In this document: positions 12,952-24,015 of the stretch, piece by piece
Numbering within the stretch: the stretch's first letter is position 1
Layout: the number at the start of each line of letters is the position of its first letter
Assembly: GCF_016545825.1 (NCBI RefSeq)
Contig: NC_052612.1
Span: 3,410,001 to 3,474,000, forward strand
Source: Eucalyptus grandis
Lineage: Eukaryota; Streptophyta; Magnoliopsida; Myrtales; Myrtaceae
Direction: 5' to 3'
DNA: 64,000 nt
Notes under the pieces: generated by a model
Database searches by the model: none
The model's input: only the letters and a program-made list of their open reading frames with translations
What the model was told of the DNA's origin: nothing
Made by a program: the position numbers and the translations under genes

Positions 12952-14302
12952 CTTACCACCAATTTCACATTCGTGGCTCGTGATTCTAAAACTGGGAAAT
13001 CGGCTCCAATTAAGCCCATCTCCCCTGAGATAAAGAGAGAAAAATTACTTCGGCAAGAGGCAGAAAAGAAGGAATCAAATGAGGAAAAAGGAGAGAAGAA
13101 CGGAGCATAGATACTAAGGGGGATAACTTGTCCAGGCTCCAAGCTTTGTTTGCCAAAGTTCGTGTCTTCTGTGATAGGCCTGCACTGGCAGACAGTGATA
13201 TCATTGCGAGAAGCGACAGTTGTTTTGAGAACTCATTCAGATGCCATTCACAGCAAAGGAATATTCATGGGAGGGTATTTGGAGGATTTTAATGCGAATG
13301 CCTTTGCTGGTTCGTCAATCCGGTTCTTCGAAGTTGACGATGTTGAATTCTTGAGACCTATAAGTACTCATCTAGTGCATGATGTATTTCTACATCTAGC
13401 TGCTGCTGTTGCATGACTTAGCTGCTGAGTGTGGATCTGTAGCAATGATTACATGATATGTCTGGCGTTAGTCTTTTATAAGTACGAATTGTCATACTTG
13501 AGCCTTCACTCTTGCAGTTTTATTATATGTGTGAAAGTATGGATCTGTTAGATGGAAGATCATATTATGAAGGATATTATTTTTGGGATGAAGGTGGATG
13601 TTGGCAATTTTCTCTGCCTCAAATGCTGTGTCCGGTATGCGGAGCTTGACAATCCAGCTGAACTCTTGGTAAATGTTGAAGCTGTGGCTGATGTGATGCA
13701 ACCTGAGCTCAGGTCACGCGAGGTACGAGTGGCCCACGTGTGTTACATTTTTATTTTTTTAAGTACCAAACTTTGATGCTGTTACTCTGATCAGCAGTCA
13801 AAGGATGCTGTGGTTAGGGGATATATCTTTTTACTCCCCCCCTTCTTTTGGGCCCAAGCTATCTACCATCCTTCAACATAATGATCATGCATAAGAAAAG
13901 TCAAATAGAGAAATAAGAATGGATTGGTTACAATGAATTGGTTACCTAGTTGGGGGATACTGAAGTCTTTCTTCAGTCCTATCTAAACGGTGAACTGAAC
14001 CTTTGTGAAGTTACCATATCTTTTGTCAAACTTGGTTTCAGATCACCATGTCTTAGATACTCATAATAAATTTGTTGTTATTTCATCTATCATCCTAAAA
14101 GGTGTCAAACGAATTCTACATTACATTAACTATACATCCTGAGTCCTTGAATGATGGATTTGAGGATTCGGAAGTCCCATCCATGGAAGAAGAGGCATGG
14201 CATGTCCTTGAACATATGGATGTTGAGAGTTGTCGGGCTTCATCTTAATACACTTTTCCAGTGACTGATGTGAATGGCAATGCTTACTTGCTGGTTGAAT
14301 GA

Positions 14303-16516
14303 TAGATAATTAGTGGGGGACTACAGTTGATACTCAAAAAGCAGGACAACATTGCCAAGCAAAGAGGAACTTGGGGACATCAGTCTAGTAGGAACTTAAA
14401 TGGATGTCTAACTCACCAAACATGTATCAGCATAGCGAAGTCCAATTATTTACTATTTCTGAGAAAGTCTCACTGCACGAGGAGATGAACCAGAGATTAG
14501 AAGATGCCAAGTAAAATGATGTTGAGAAATAAGAGCTCCTGCCCAGTGAAGTCTCACAAGGACATGGGACTAAATGTGTCAGTGATTCATATTGATGGAT
14601 GGTGACAGAAATTTGTGAACTTCCACATCTGCTGGTAATAAACTGATGCCATGTTCAGCGTTGATATGTGAGTGTTTTTTGCTTAGTGACAGAGTTGTTT
14701 GCTTTGTCCTAATGCTAGGTCAAGGGACTACACGTTTGCCGTTGCATCGAGAATTGACGGAGTTCTCATGATAAGGCTTCTTTACGGTGGAATTCTTTGG
14801 AGAAATTTGCTTGCAGAACATGCTTGGAAGCAATTGGTAAGTCGGCATCCTTCATAAGATAATCCATCAATGTTTCAGATCTAGACTGGTCGATAATCTG
14901 GGGTCAGAACTTCGGAGTTAATTGACACCAGATCTAGTCGCATTTATTAACAATCTATTTGAGACAATTCTCTGTTGAACTGCTTATGCTTACCATATTT
15001 CTATCCTTTAATGATTGAAAATGGAAAAGGTTAGAACAGAGTATTCTTGCAAGCATTTCCAGGAATTTTTTTGTTGAAACCAGGCTCATCCGGCCTTCAT
15101 TTTTATTTCTCCCTAAGAAGCTTTCAATAATCTACTATGTCCAATCTGCCCATTCAGTTAACTCTAGTAACCAGATCCAACTCAAACTATGACGTTGGCT
15201 CTATACCAATGAGAACTTGCACCAGGCCATGAAAAGCCCTAAAAAGAGTTCTGGTGAGCAAAGCCTCAAGATTGTCAGTGCTTCACTTAGTTGTTCAACT
15301 TGCTGATTCTCTTGGGACAGTTAATGTTATGTAGTTCCATAAACAACTAGCAAAGCACATACAATTGGCATTCGTGAGAACATTTACGTCTGTAATAAGG
15401 AGATGCTTAACCCAGACTCCATGAACCTTTCGTGCTTTAATTAGCACTATGCGTCACTCATCACACCATGGTTCGAACTATGCTATCATCGACAAGGAAT
15501 CGTTAAGATAAATTCACTGTAGGGCCGCATAGTTTTTATGTGAAGCACTCTACTGAAAGTTGTGTGTTACAAGTTAAATAGAAGTACGGAATTAAATTGT
15601 CGCCCTGGGGCCATAGGCGATTTTAGAACAAACTCGTATAGTTGGTGTTGTTGAGATACCATTTTGACTGTGTTCGAACCCATGAGAATAAAGTGGTTCA
15701 AGATATGTTTCTAGTCTGGTACAAATGCGTTTTGTCTTGCTAATGGAAACTCTGTGACTTGCAAGAACTCACCAATTCGTCCTGCTTCTGGGAAAAAACC
15801 TATTAGCGATTCTTTAGGTTACAAGTCAAATTATTGAGGTTAAAAAATAAAGCTTGAGAACATTCCTTGGCTTAAACTAGTGACGGATGTCTGGATTAAT
15901 ATAGTATAGAATCTTGTTCTTGTCATGTTCTTACTGGTTACCACATATCAGGTTCTCTCCTGGAGGAAACAACTATCAAACTAAAGTTAAAACCATATCT
16001 CAAGCTCTCGCCACAGCGACATGCCTTAGCGCATTAGCTTCAACCAACAATATGGGTGAATATGAGCTGGTCGGATTTATGATTTTGCAAAAGCAACTCT
16101 TCCATCTTTTCTATATTTGTAAGAAGATGATCTGTCATTTATTTCTGCTGTTTCTTCGGATCTCATAATTGATCTCTTTGGAGGTAGCTGATGATACATC
16201 TCACAAGAAGACTAAAGACTTTTGGACAATTATCCCCGATAGGGAAAATTGTCCAAAATGTTAGAAGATGAACAGTTGAATATGCTTCAATTTCTTTGCC
16301 GACATAGTCCGTAGACAATTCCTTTTGGTCATTATATTCTACTAGGATCTAAAGTCCTTTTTTTTTTTTACTAATTATCAAAATAGGGAATGTAGTTCAC
16401 CAATTAAAAACCTAATTTCGTTCATTAAGAGCACAGAAAAGTAGGATCCTTTTTTCTTAATGTTTTGCCCAAGCTCTCGTGATGGATGAAACGTTAATGC
16501 ATGTGTGTCTCTTCGT
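14303..16516 (+). repeat. Thioesterase downstream flank, copy B
   Basis: This is the plus-strand counterpart of 51710-53940. It holds two coding-like segments of unknown identity. The first, near 14727-14836, is open for about 37 codons (DYTFAVASRIDGVLMIRLLY) and ends exactly at a GTAAGT donor. The second, from about 15950, contains the FSPGGN and MGEYELVG motifs and follows a CAG acceptor-like site. Their presence in three copies suggests exons of a neighbouring lost gene, but no family is recognised. The copy ends near the string GAAACGTTAATGCATGTGTG. Confidence 0.6.
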
Positions 16517-17279
16517 TAAGATTATCATCATATTAATGAAATGTATTGAACTTTTGGGTAGTTAGTAAAGTTTCTAGAATGGCAATTAGTAATGCATATG
16601 TGCAATTACCAATGTGATATAAATATCTACCGATCTTTTATGACCTTAAGGTCATTATGTATGATGCTCATGAATAATTTTTCGGTGTTAATCAAAATCA
16701 AGGGCTATTGGTCCTGCAAAATATTTACAAATGTGATATTTATTGCCTTGACGTGAACTTATGAGCACATTGTGAAAAGGTGAATTATAATGTACTAACT
16801 TTGTTTGAACATTTATCAACTCAGTTTGAAAGGTGTGCCTGTTGATTTGAATTTTGGTAAAAATAAAAAGTAATTTTTCTTTACTTTCCTGCCAATATTT
16901 ATAAGATTATTCAAATTTAAAAATTATGCAAAAAATTATATGTAAGTTTACGTTTTAACATTCGATTGTTTTACGATTGTGTAAAACTCAATTCCTACTT
17001 GAGAAAGATCGCTCATGGTAAAGTTAATAAATGTATATTTCGTTACGTATTCTCCTCCCCCGACATGAATGGTCAAACTTCCTGACTGGGCGAGGATCTA
17101 AGTTTCTGCTGTGGAAAACCTAGCTGCTTTGGTAAAGCCTCCCACTTGTGATAATTCCAATTTGGCTTCGGCTTATATTATGCACCTAAAGGGGAATTTT
17201 TTCCCCCTGGCTTCGGCCTATATCATGCGACAAAATATTGGTACATCAGATTTTTCATGTCTGCGATAAAACGCTTTAT
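16517..17279. other. Spacer duplicated at 53990-54740; no gene
   Basis: The sequence closely follows 53990-54740 (for example GTTAGTAAAGTTTCTAGAAT in both). The last part, from about 17210, also matches 32985 onwards. AT-rich, with no supported ORF or RNA gene. Confidence 0.7.
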
Positions 17280-17286
17280 AAACTGG

Positions 17287-17488
17287 AATTCGCCCCAGTG
17301 GCCACCCTTCTAACATGGAAGGGGGAGGTGAGGGGTTCAAAATCCCATCTTCTCAGGGAGGGATGAGGTGAGGACGCGTAAGTTTCAAGAGTGGGTTTCG
17401 ACTCCCACGCCCTGCAAGAGGCAAGGCAAAAGTCTGAGAGTGAGTGTAGAGTAAGCATAGAGTAGGACTGACAAAAAAAAAAAAAAAA
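17287..17488 (+). mobile_element. tRNA-derived SINE
   Basis: An approximately 200 bp insertion begins GGAATTCGCCCCAGTGGCC (A-box-like), contains the B-box-like GGTTCAAAATCCC at 17334-17346 and ends in a 16 A tail (17473-17488). The two paralogous sites lack it: 33055-33080 and 54735-54760 read straight from CTTTATAAA into the TTGGTCGACGCG-like sequence. Flanks AAACTGG and AAATTGA look like an eroded short target duplication. This is a SINE rather than a tRNA gene, because it has a poly(A) tail and no cloverleaf-sized unit with an acceptor stem. Confidence 0.85.
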
Positions 17489-17724
17489 TTGATCGACGCG
17501 TGTTGAGGTGGGCCCCACTTGTCAAATTACCCTGTCTACTCTCTCCTCCCTTCCGTTTCTCAACGTAACATGCTCTCTCTTTCTTCGTCTAACTTCTCTT
17601 TTCTTCTTTTTCGTTTGGAGGAAAGACACCCGAGCGAAGGTCGAGGCGTCTGTCGTCACCTCTACAATTTGTTGTCTACCCTCTCCGTTGCTCTCTAAGC
17701 TTGGGATATAGCTGTGTTTCAAAT

Positions 17725-18050
17725 TCAGGAAACAAATGGAGCATCTAACACTTCCTCATACTAAACTTCTCACTTTAGGTCTTGCGGAAGCTTTGGCTCC
17801 AAATATATATGCTTTAGCTTGCGTCTTAATAGGAAAAACGATATTAATAGGGTACATATGGGCTCAGAATTGTTTAAGGTAGACCTGATCATCATGAGTT
17901 TTTTAAATGTTAAATATACATTTTTCAAAGGGTTTGGAGATGTTTAGTATAAAATAATAACTATTTTCCCATCCAAGGCATACCAATTAGTAGGTATGAG
18001 AGGATTAAATGTCATAACCCAAATATTAAAAAACTACTTTTAATCTTAAA
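17725..18050 (+). pseudogene. Eroded DUF4220 first-exon remnant
   Basis: The string AAATGGAGCATCTAACACTTCC, followed by CTAAACTTCTCACTTTAGG, aligns by eye with the start of the intact gene (around 44638-44695, AAATGGAACATCCGAGGCTTC). No reading frame survives. The same remnant occurs at about 33325 and 55005, each roughly 0.7 kb before a second, better preserved remnant. Confidence 0.5.
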
Positions 18051-18442
18051 AAAAAATTTGCGATGGAATTTTACACGACTTTAAATGTCCATTTGTATAT
18101 GATCGGTTGCGCTTCAATCAACAAAAAATGATATGCAAGTATCTTGTTTTCATGACGACGGTAGAATGATTATATTATGTAATCCAGCGGAGGAGAAAGG
18201 AAAACAACAAAACAAGGCCAGTAATGTGATATAGATTCTTGTCCCGCAATCTAACTACGCTCACACCACTCACGGCAGGAGAGGCGGAGCGAGGCAAGTG
18301 CTATGCACATGATGCTTCATACTCCCAAGTTCCCCCTTCCTCCTTATAAAGTCTGCAGAGCACTGTCTTTTTAGTTTTTATGCATGTAAGCCCTCTTGAT
18401 GGATAGTTGAGAGGAGTCTTAAAATTCAAACTAAGCAAAAAC

Positions 18443-18688
18443 ATGACATTTTCCTTTACTTTGGATTCATAGAACAATTGGAACATCTGAAATTTCATGA
18501 CTCTAAGCCTCTCACTTCAGATTTTTCTCATTTTATTGGCACCTTTTAGAAAACTTAAAAGAAAAAAAGAAATCGCCATATATTTTATCTCGTCATTGGC
18601 CTATTTGATGGCTGACTGGGTAATTGCATTCGCAATCGGGCTCATCTCTCACAATCAAGGCAATTTTTCACCCATGCAGCTGAAATAG
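18443..18688 (+). pseudogene. DUF4220 N-terminal fragment, unit M1
   Basis: From an ATG at 18443 the sequence corresponds to the first about 80 residues of the DUF4220 gene at 44604, with stops. A surviving frame reads SLQIFLILLAPFRK, then LAYLMADWVIAFAIGLISHN, the two first membrane segments of the family. It ends at a stop after QLK. Nothing of the remaining about 660 residues follows. The upstream 200 bases, with a CACACCACTCACGGCAG string and CTTATAAAGTC, resemble the promoter of the intact gene, so promoter and first segment were copied together. Confidence 0.8.
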
Positions 18689-20264
18689 ATTGAGCACTTT
18701 TGACTTTCTGACCCTCATTTCAGCCAAAAGCTGATAGATTACACTTTCAAGACACATTCACTACTCTCACACTTGTACGCTTGTTCTTAAAATGATTACA
18801 ATGCGACGAGAACCCTTCACAGAAATTATCAAATCAGAACAATGGCACTTTCTGATTACAAAAGAAAGATGAAGTACACATGACACATCAACATGACTCA
18901 AACCCGACATTCTAACAAGCTGATTTGAGTTTTTCGCTATTATTGGTAACAGGAATAATTATTCTTTTACAACAAAAAGGTATACATTGTCATTAATCTG
19001 CGAAGCCGAACTTCTGCAAAATCATCATTGCGGAGTGACCGGCAGCCCCTCCGTCATAAATTTCACGGTTAACTAAATGGTGCGTCAATTAGAATTTAAA
19101 CCGGCCAAATTTCAAAATCAAGGTCTTCAGAGTTTCATATTCATGTACATGGGTCTGTCTCCAAGGTAAAAATTGTTGGTCTCTTGTTATTTCTGTGGTG
19201 TCTGATCTTTAGCCGAAGTGAAGGAAACCGCCAATTGCGCAATTTTCTTGTCTTTGATTGACCAACAAACCTTATCCTGCAAAGACGTTGTGAATGTCCT
19301 TAACAAGCCAAACAATCATAGCGACGACAACGCATTATCATCGGGAATATCAAAGACCAAGGAGATGGAGATGGAAATGAGCCACCCAATCTCTAGAATC
19401 TCTCGAGCACGGCATTTTGCCATGTCACAAGTTAATCCTTATATGCCTTTTAAATTTATTCAGCTGAGTAATCAACAGAACAAGCATAAATTGAAATCGC
19501 TTACATTATGAGATTGATTGTTCGACATTATGTCTCTTTGCCTTTACTAGGCAATTTGAAGTGAAAATGCGGCATCGAACCAAGAACGATGACTCCAAGG
19601 GGAAAATGTTGGTTGACAAAGTGATTGCAGCTACTAATGCATTGGGACCATTTCCAAATGCGGGCATGTTTGTTTGGATTTAAATTAAAGTAAAAAGTAT
19701 TTTTCTTCATTATCCCATCAAAAGTTGAAATATTTTGTTCAAATTATAGAAAATTATGAAAAGACTACATGTGAGTCCCGTGTTAACATTTGAGTAATAT
19801 GAAATTTAAGGAGTTCTTTATTTAAAACAAAAATGTCAAATGTGCGTGGTGAAACCTAAATTTTGGCGATCCATTTAGTTATTCATTAGATAGAAAAATT
19901 AAGAATCAATGTTGACCCTAAATAAAAAAAAATTATTAAATTGTATTTGCATACTAAGATCATTTTCAGTTAATAGCATTAAGCCCACATAAGTTACATA
20001 CTAATCGGACCGGTACATGAAGGTTTTGAGCTTAATTAGATTTATGTGGACTAAGCCTCTAGAGCATGAACTTTGGCCAAGCCCACTAGAGAGCAAAAGC
20101 CGCTGAAAATTGTAGTGTTGAATTAGAAAAGTCATCATTCTTTTTCTCTCTATCAACTAACCTCCTCATCTCCCAAAAGTTCTTCCCTCCTTTGAAGCTC
20201 TCTGGTAGGCTCTCAACTTCAGCTGAGAGTCTACTTAGTGTTTGATTTTCCTTTTCTTTGCTTT
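18689..20264 (+). repeat. Conserved spacer of unit M1 with an unidentified coding-like pair
   Basis: This closely matches 34231-35710. Two open segments are shared. The first starts at 19218 (MKETANCAIF, then NVLNKPNNHS). The second lies near 19557-19665 (MRHRTKNDDSKGKMLVDKV). In the M2 copy the second segment follows a TTGCTAG acceptor-like site. I do not recognise either; they might be exons of one gene. The target site of the Gypsy element (GATTG) lies at the end. Confidence 0.5.
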
Positions 20265-20269
20265 GATTG
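20265..20269. repeat. Gypsy target site duplication, left
   Basis: GATTG directly before the LTR, repeated at 30575-30579. The unoccupied paralogous site at 35711-35715 has a single GATTG in the same context (CTTTGCTTC before, TCTTTTCTTTTC after). Confidence 0.92.
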
Positions 20270-21059
20270 TGTCACGCCCCGATCCTCAGGCACGCACACA
20301 TCCTTCTCACTTGGTCGATTTTATAATGCGATATTCCAGGACAATGTATCACCGACCCTTTCATTTATTAAGCACATGCGAAAGCAGTTAGAATCCCCAA
20401 ACAATAAAACAATGGGATAGAAAAACAGGGCCATATTTTTCATATTGAAATTTATACCCAAACTTTTATACAAAACACAAACCAGAGCACTTCACAACTT
20501 TTTATTCTATCTCTATCCACATCAAAATGGAGATCTCAAAAGAAGATAGAATCTCAATCCATCCGCCATACTCAAGGCCCCTCTCGGGATTATCTTCTTC
20601 TTCCAAAATCCTTCTCCTCAAGTTTCACCTCCAAGTTCTCCTTCTCGAGATTCCTCCTCATCGCCTTCTCATCGGGGTCCTGAAATGTTTTCCTAAACCG
20701 GGATGAGACTACGTCTCGCCGAGTTCTACCCCACTAAGCCCGATTAGTAGACCATTATACTATAGGCTGCCTATACACGCACAGGGCAGAAGACGTACCT
20801 TGGCCTCAGATCTCACTTACAAGTCAGTACAATTCACAATAGACATCCAAGCAATCATATCACAGATCGAAGCATCGATCAAATCGACCTAGTCGATTAT
20901 ATGCCAACAAGACCACTTATGGTCATTTCCATTCAGTCAATCAATTCACGACATCAAATCAAAGCAATGATCAATCGACCTAGTCGATTTCACGACAGCC
21001 TGACCATTTCCCGGTCATTCAAGCTATTGCTATTCAGTCATAACTAATAGAACCAATCA

Positions 21060-21505
21060 CCGAGCCATGTGCATTCTCCGAGGTAATGCATTAATTTACT
21101 GAGCCCACGTGCCCTTTAAAATGTCATTCTGAATCAGCGAGCCCACGTGCATTCTCCGAGGCGATGCATCAAGTCATCGAGCCCACATGTCTCTTCGAGA
21201 TGCCAAATTTACTCATTGAGACCACGTGCATTCTCCAAGGTAATGCATCAAATTACCGAGCCCACGTGTCTCTTTCAAGATGCCACACTTAATCACCGAG
21301 CCACATGCATTCTCCAAGGCGACATACTTTGTCACCGAGCCATGTGCATTCTCCGAGGTGATATATCTAATCATCAAGCCCCGTGCATTCTCCAAGGCGA
21401 TGTACTAATCATCGAGCCACGTGCATTCTCCGAAGTGATATACCAAATCACCGAGCCACGTGCATTCTCCGAGATGATGTACTATTCACCGAGCCACGTG
21501 CCTTT
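21060..21505. repeat. LTR tandem array with G-box motifs
   Basis: About eleven imperfect units of 38-40 bp with the core GAGCCACGTGCATTCTCCGAGG. I count seven exact CACGTG palindromes here. On the coding strand of the element the units read GCACGTGGCTCGG, which matches the plant ABRE/G-box core ACGTGGC. The other LTR has the same array at about 28240-28690 with eight CACGTG. A regulatory role is inference. Confidence 0.8.
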
Positions 21506-22783
21506 CATGATGATTCATCTCATTTCTAAAGTAATTATTCACAACCTTAATTCGTACTCAATTTACCCAAATAATCAATTTAGGAACATATCCTAAATAT
21601 CCACCATTAAATCAATTTGGCACAATTCAAAGCTCAAATAAATAAACAGACTGTGCCACGACAATCAGCACGAGATTTCGGTCGTCAGCCATCTCAAACT
21701 TAATTTTCGAAAAATAAATAAATAATTAATTAATTTCGAAAATTAATTATTAAATATTAAAAATTATGTTTAGCTCAAAATAAGGCCCAATTAAATAAAC
21801 GAACTGCACCACAATCACCAGCATAAATTTCCGGTCACGGGCCATCCCAGTTGAATTTTCAGGAAATAAATAATTAATTAATTAATTTCGAAAATTAAAT
21901 AATTAATATTAAAAATTCAATTTATCTCAAAATAAAGCCCGATTAAATAAACGGACTTCACCACAGTCATCAGCATAATATTCCGGTCATTGGCCATCTC
22001 AGTTGAATTTTCGGAAAATAAATAAATAATTAATTTAATTCCCAAAAATAATATCTAAATGCCAAAAATCCCACTTAGGCCCGAATCGCCAAATTGAAGC
22101 CCCATTAGGGGTCGGAAAATTCCCGAGATGCTTCCCAATAAATAGTAAACCACGTCTACTTGTTAATTGCGCAATCAATTTATCTAAATCACATCACAAT
22201 TGACTAATAATTGCTAATTTATTCTAATCTAGCAACCTAAACATAATTAATTAAAACTAAACCAACCTTAAGCATAATTAGCCAACTAATCCGGGATTAG
22301 TGAGATTACTCACCAAATCGCGCGCAAATCGGATCAATCCGATGGCGGCGACGCGAGGAACAAAACTTCCCAAAGCGACTCACGGATCCGGGGCCTAAAC
22401 GCCCAAAAGCGGGCCCGAAACGCTGAAACCCACTCGTGGGTTTTCTTGGTCTGGACCGGGCCGAGGCTGCCCGGCGGCTAGGGTGGTGAGGGGAGGCCAG
22501 GCGGAGGGTGAGGGGGACGCCGGGACGCCGGGTGGTGGCCGGATGAAGTTGGGCGGTGGCCGAACGCGGGCTGGGACGGGGGCAAAACAGGGCGAAACAA
22601 GGCTGGGCCGAGCGGGAGGGACGCCTGGGCACGAGGGACGGTGTCTGACACGCAGCGGGCGGGCGGCGGCGCCGCGGCGTGCGAGCGGCGGTGCGGCGGC
22701 GGGACGGGCGGCGATGGGGCCGCAGCCGATTCCGCTGAAGCCTGGGTTCGCTCGCTTGGACGTGCGAGGAAGGAAGAAGAAGA

Positions 22784-22786
<3 letters not shown>

Positions 22787-22828
<42 letters not shown>
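22787..22828. repeat. (GA)n microsatellite in the 3' LTR
   Basis: A run of about 20 GA dinucleotides. The equivalent position of the other LTR (30006-30033) has a shorter run preceded by a longer GAA run, so it has changed length since insertion. Confidence 0.9.
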
Positions 22829-22833
<5 letters not shown>

Positions 22834-23368
22834 AAGGTTGGACCGGTCAAAAGGGAAGAGAGAGAGAGGAATTGGTGGGGGGCTGTCCGCACGGGAGGAA
22901 AGGGAGAGGGAAGAGAGAGAAAAGAGAGAAAAAGAAGAGAGAGGGAGAGAGAGAAAATAAAATAAAAATAACACTTATTCTTATTTTCTTTCTTTCTTTT
23001 CTTTTCCCTTTTCATTTCCTTTTGGGCTTCAATTTTTCTTCCGATAATTTTTTTCTTGAAATTTCGGACTCGTCAATAAATTGACGAGCGATGAGACAGG
23101 ATCCTAAAAATAAGAATTACGACGCGCTTAAAATTCGATTTCCGAAATCGAGTTCAATTTCGTGGTTAAAAATCGATCGACGTGATTTTAGCAAAATGCA
23201 ACCAATTATGTAGCTTTTAGGGATTTTACAAATAATACATCCCTTAACGGCTTTACCCAATAGGTTAGTTAACTCGTGAGTGATCAACTGTAGAAAAAGG
23301 ACCATAGGCACGTTGACGAAATGCCCATTTCACTTTATCGAAATGGGGTCGAATTTCTGGATGTCACA

Positions 23369-23382
23369 ACTCTTCCCCTCTT
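23369..23382 (-). promoter_or_regulatory. Polypurine tract of the Gypsy element
   Basis: On the minus strand AAGAGGGGAAGAGT lies directly before the TGTGACA start of the 3' LTR, the expected place for the second-strand primer. Confidence 0.85.
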
Positions 23383-23476
23383 ATAAAAATTTCGTCCTCA
23401 AAATTTAAACCATTACACTTTGTTCAAAAGCGGGGTACAACTGTCTCATCGACTCTTCGCCTCCCAAGTCACTCCT

Positions 23477-23842
23477 TCAAATGCCATGGTGTTGCTGGCC
23501 ACTTTGACCAACTAATGGTCTATGTACGCAGACTTGCTCTTTGCGATCGACAATCTGAACCGGGCTTTCCACGTATGACACACGGTCATCCACGTCTAAT
23601 TCCTCGAAATTGAGCACGTGGGTCGGGTCAGGCTCGTACTTCCTTAACATCGACACGTGAAAGACGTTATGCACTTGCACCAACCGTGGCGGCAACGTAA
23701 GACGATACGCTAGGTTTCCGATTCTTTCAAGAATCTCAAACGGACCCACGTACCTCGGACTCAACTTGCCTTTCTTACCAAAGCGCGAAGTTCTCCCCAT
23801 TGGTGACATTTCGAAAACGTGATCACCAACTTTGAATTCCAA
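23477..23842 (-). pseudogene. Gypsy integrase C-terminal domain
   Basis: A 121-codon open segment with FKVGDHVF, GKLSPRYVGPFEILERIG and VFHVSMLRKY, the SH3-like C-terminal part of Gypsy integrase that helps bind DNA. No chromodomain is evident after it. It lies in a different frame from the core domain upstream and ends near the polypurine tract. Confidence 0.88.
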
Positions 23843-24015
23843 AGACCTTCAACGCTTATTAAGATAACTTTTCGCCCGCTTCGCGCCGTCTTTAATCTGC
23901 CTCTCGATCACGCTACGGCATCTACCGATTGCCAACCAACTCGGGCCCGTTATCTTCCTTTCTCCGACTTCATCCCAACACACCGGAGTTCTCGCACGCC
24001 CCGCCATACAACGCT

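Larger units (their letters stand above)
10945..14302 (+). pseudogene. ACOT9-like acyl-CoA thioesterase pseudogene, copy B, split by a hAT element
   Basis: This copy lacks exon 1 and starts abruptly inside exon 2 (about 10948-11050), which reads openly as DTDLQIVRAVTWVGRSSMEI, the most conserved version in the window. Exon 3 (11551-11587 and 12960-13359) is interrupted by the transposon at 11588-12951. Its donor reads AT instead of GT at 13360-13361. It has the shared frameshifts and the 30 bp deletion also found in copy A. Exon 4 is 13594-13722 and its acceptor is preceded by AAG. Exon 5 is 14102-14302, with an in-frame TAA at 14246-14248 where copy A has GAA. It cannot make an enzyme. Confidence 0.85.
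20270..23368 (-). repeat. 3' LTR of the Gypsy element
   Basis: 3,099 bases, near-identical along its length to 27453-30574. In window orientation it holds a CACGTG-bearing tandem array (about 21060-21500), three AT-rich units of about 165 bp (about 21620-22080), a GC-rich block (22330-22760), a (GA)n run (22787-22828) and a short inverted repeat (23070-23090). Long serine/leucine- or arginine-rich ORFs inside are compositional artefacts. Confidence 0.92.

Noticed and set aside
17287..17488. tRNA gene
   Set aside because: The B-box-like motif is part of a SINE with a poly(A) tail and no complete cloverleaf.
21060..21505. Regularly spaced repeats resembling a CRISPR array
   Set aside because: Units are imperfect, spacers are themselves repeats, no cas genes exist, and the array sits inside a plant LTR.
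21147..21596. 149-codon ORF with repeated HSPRRC and ILQGD peptides
   Set aside because: It is a direct translation of the 38-40 bp LTR array; the other LTR breaks the frame.
22306..23015. Long ORFs (160-228 codons) in the LTR GC/GA block, also at 29489-30251
   Set aside because: Serine/leucine/arginine runs come from the (GA)n tract and GC block, they overlap on both strands, and no domain is present.
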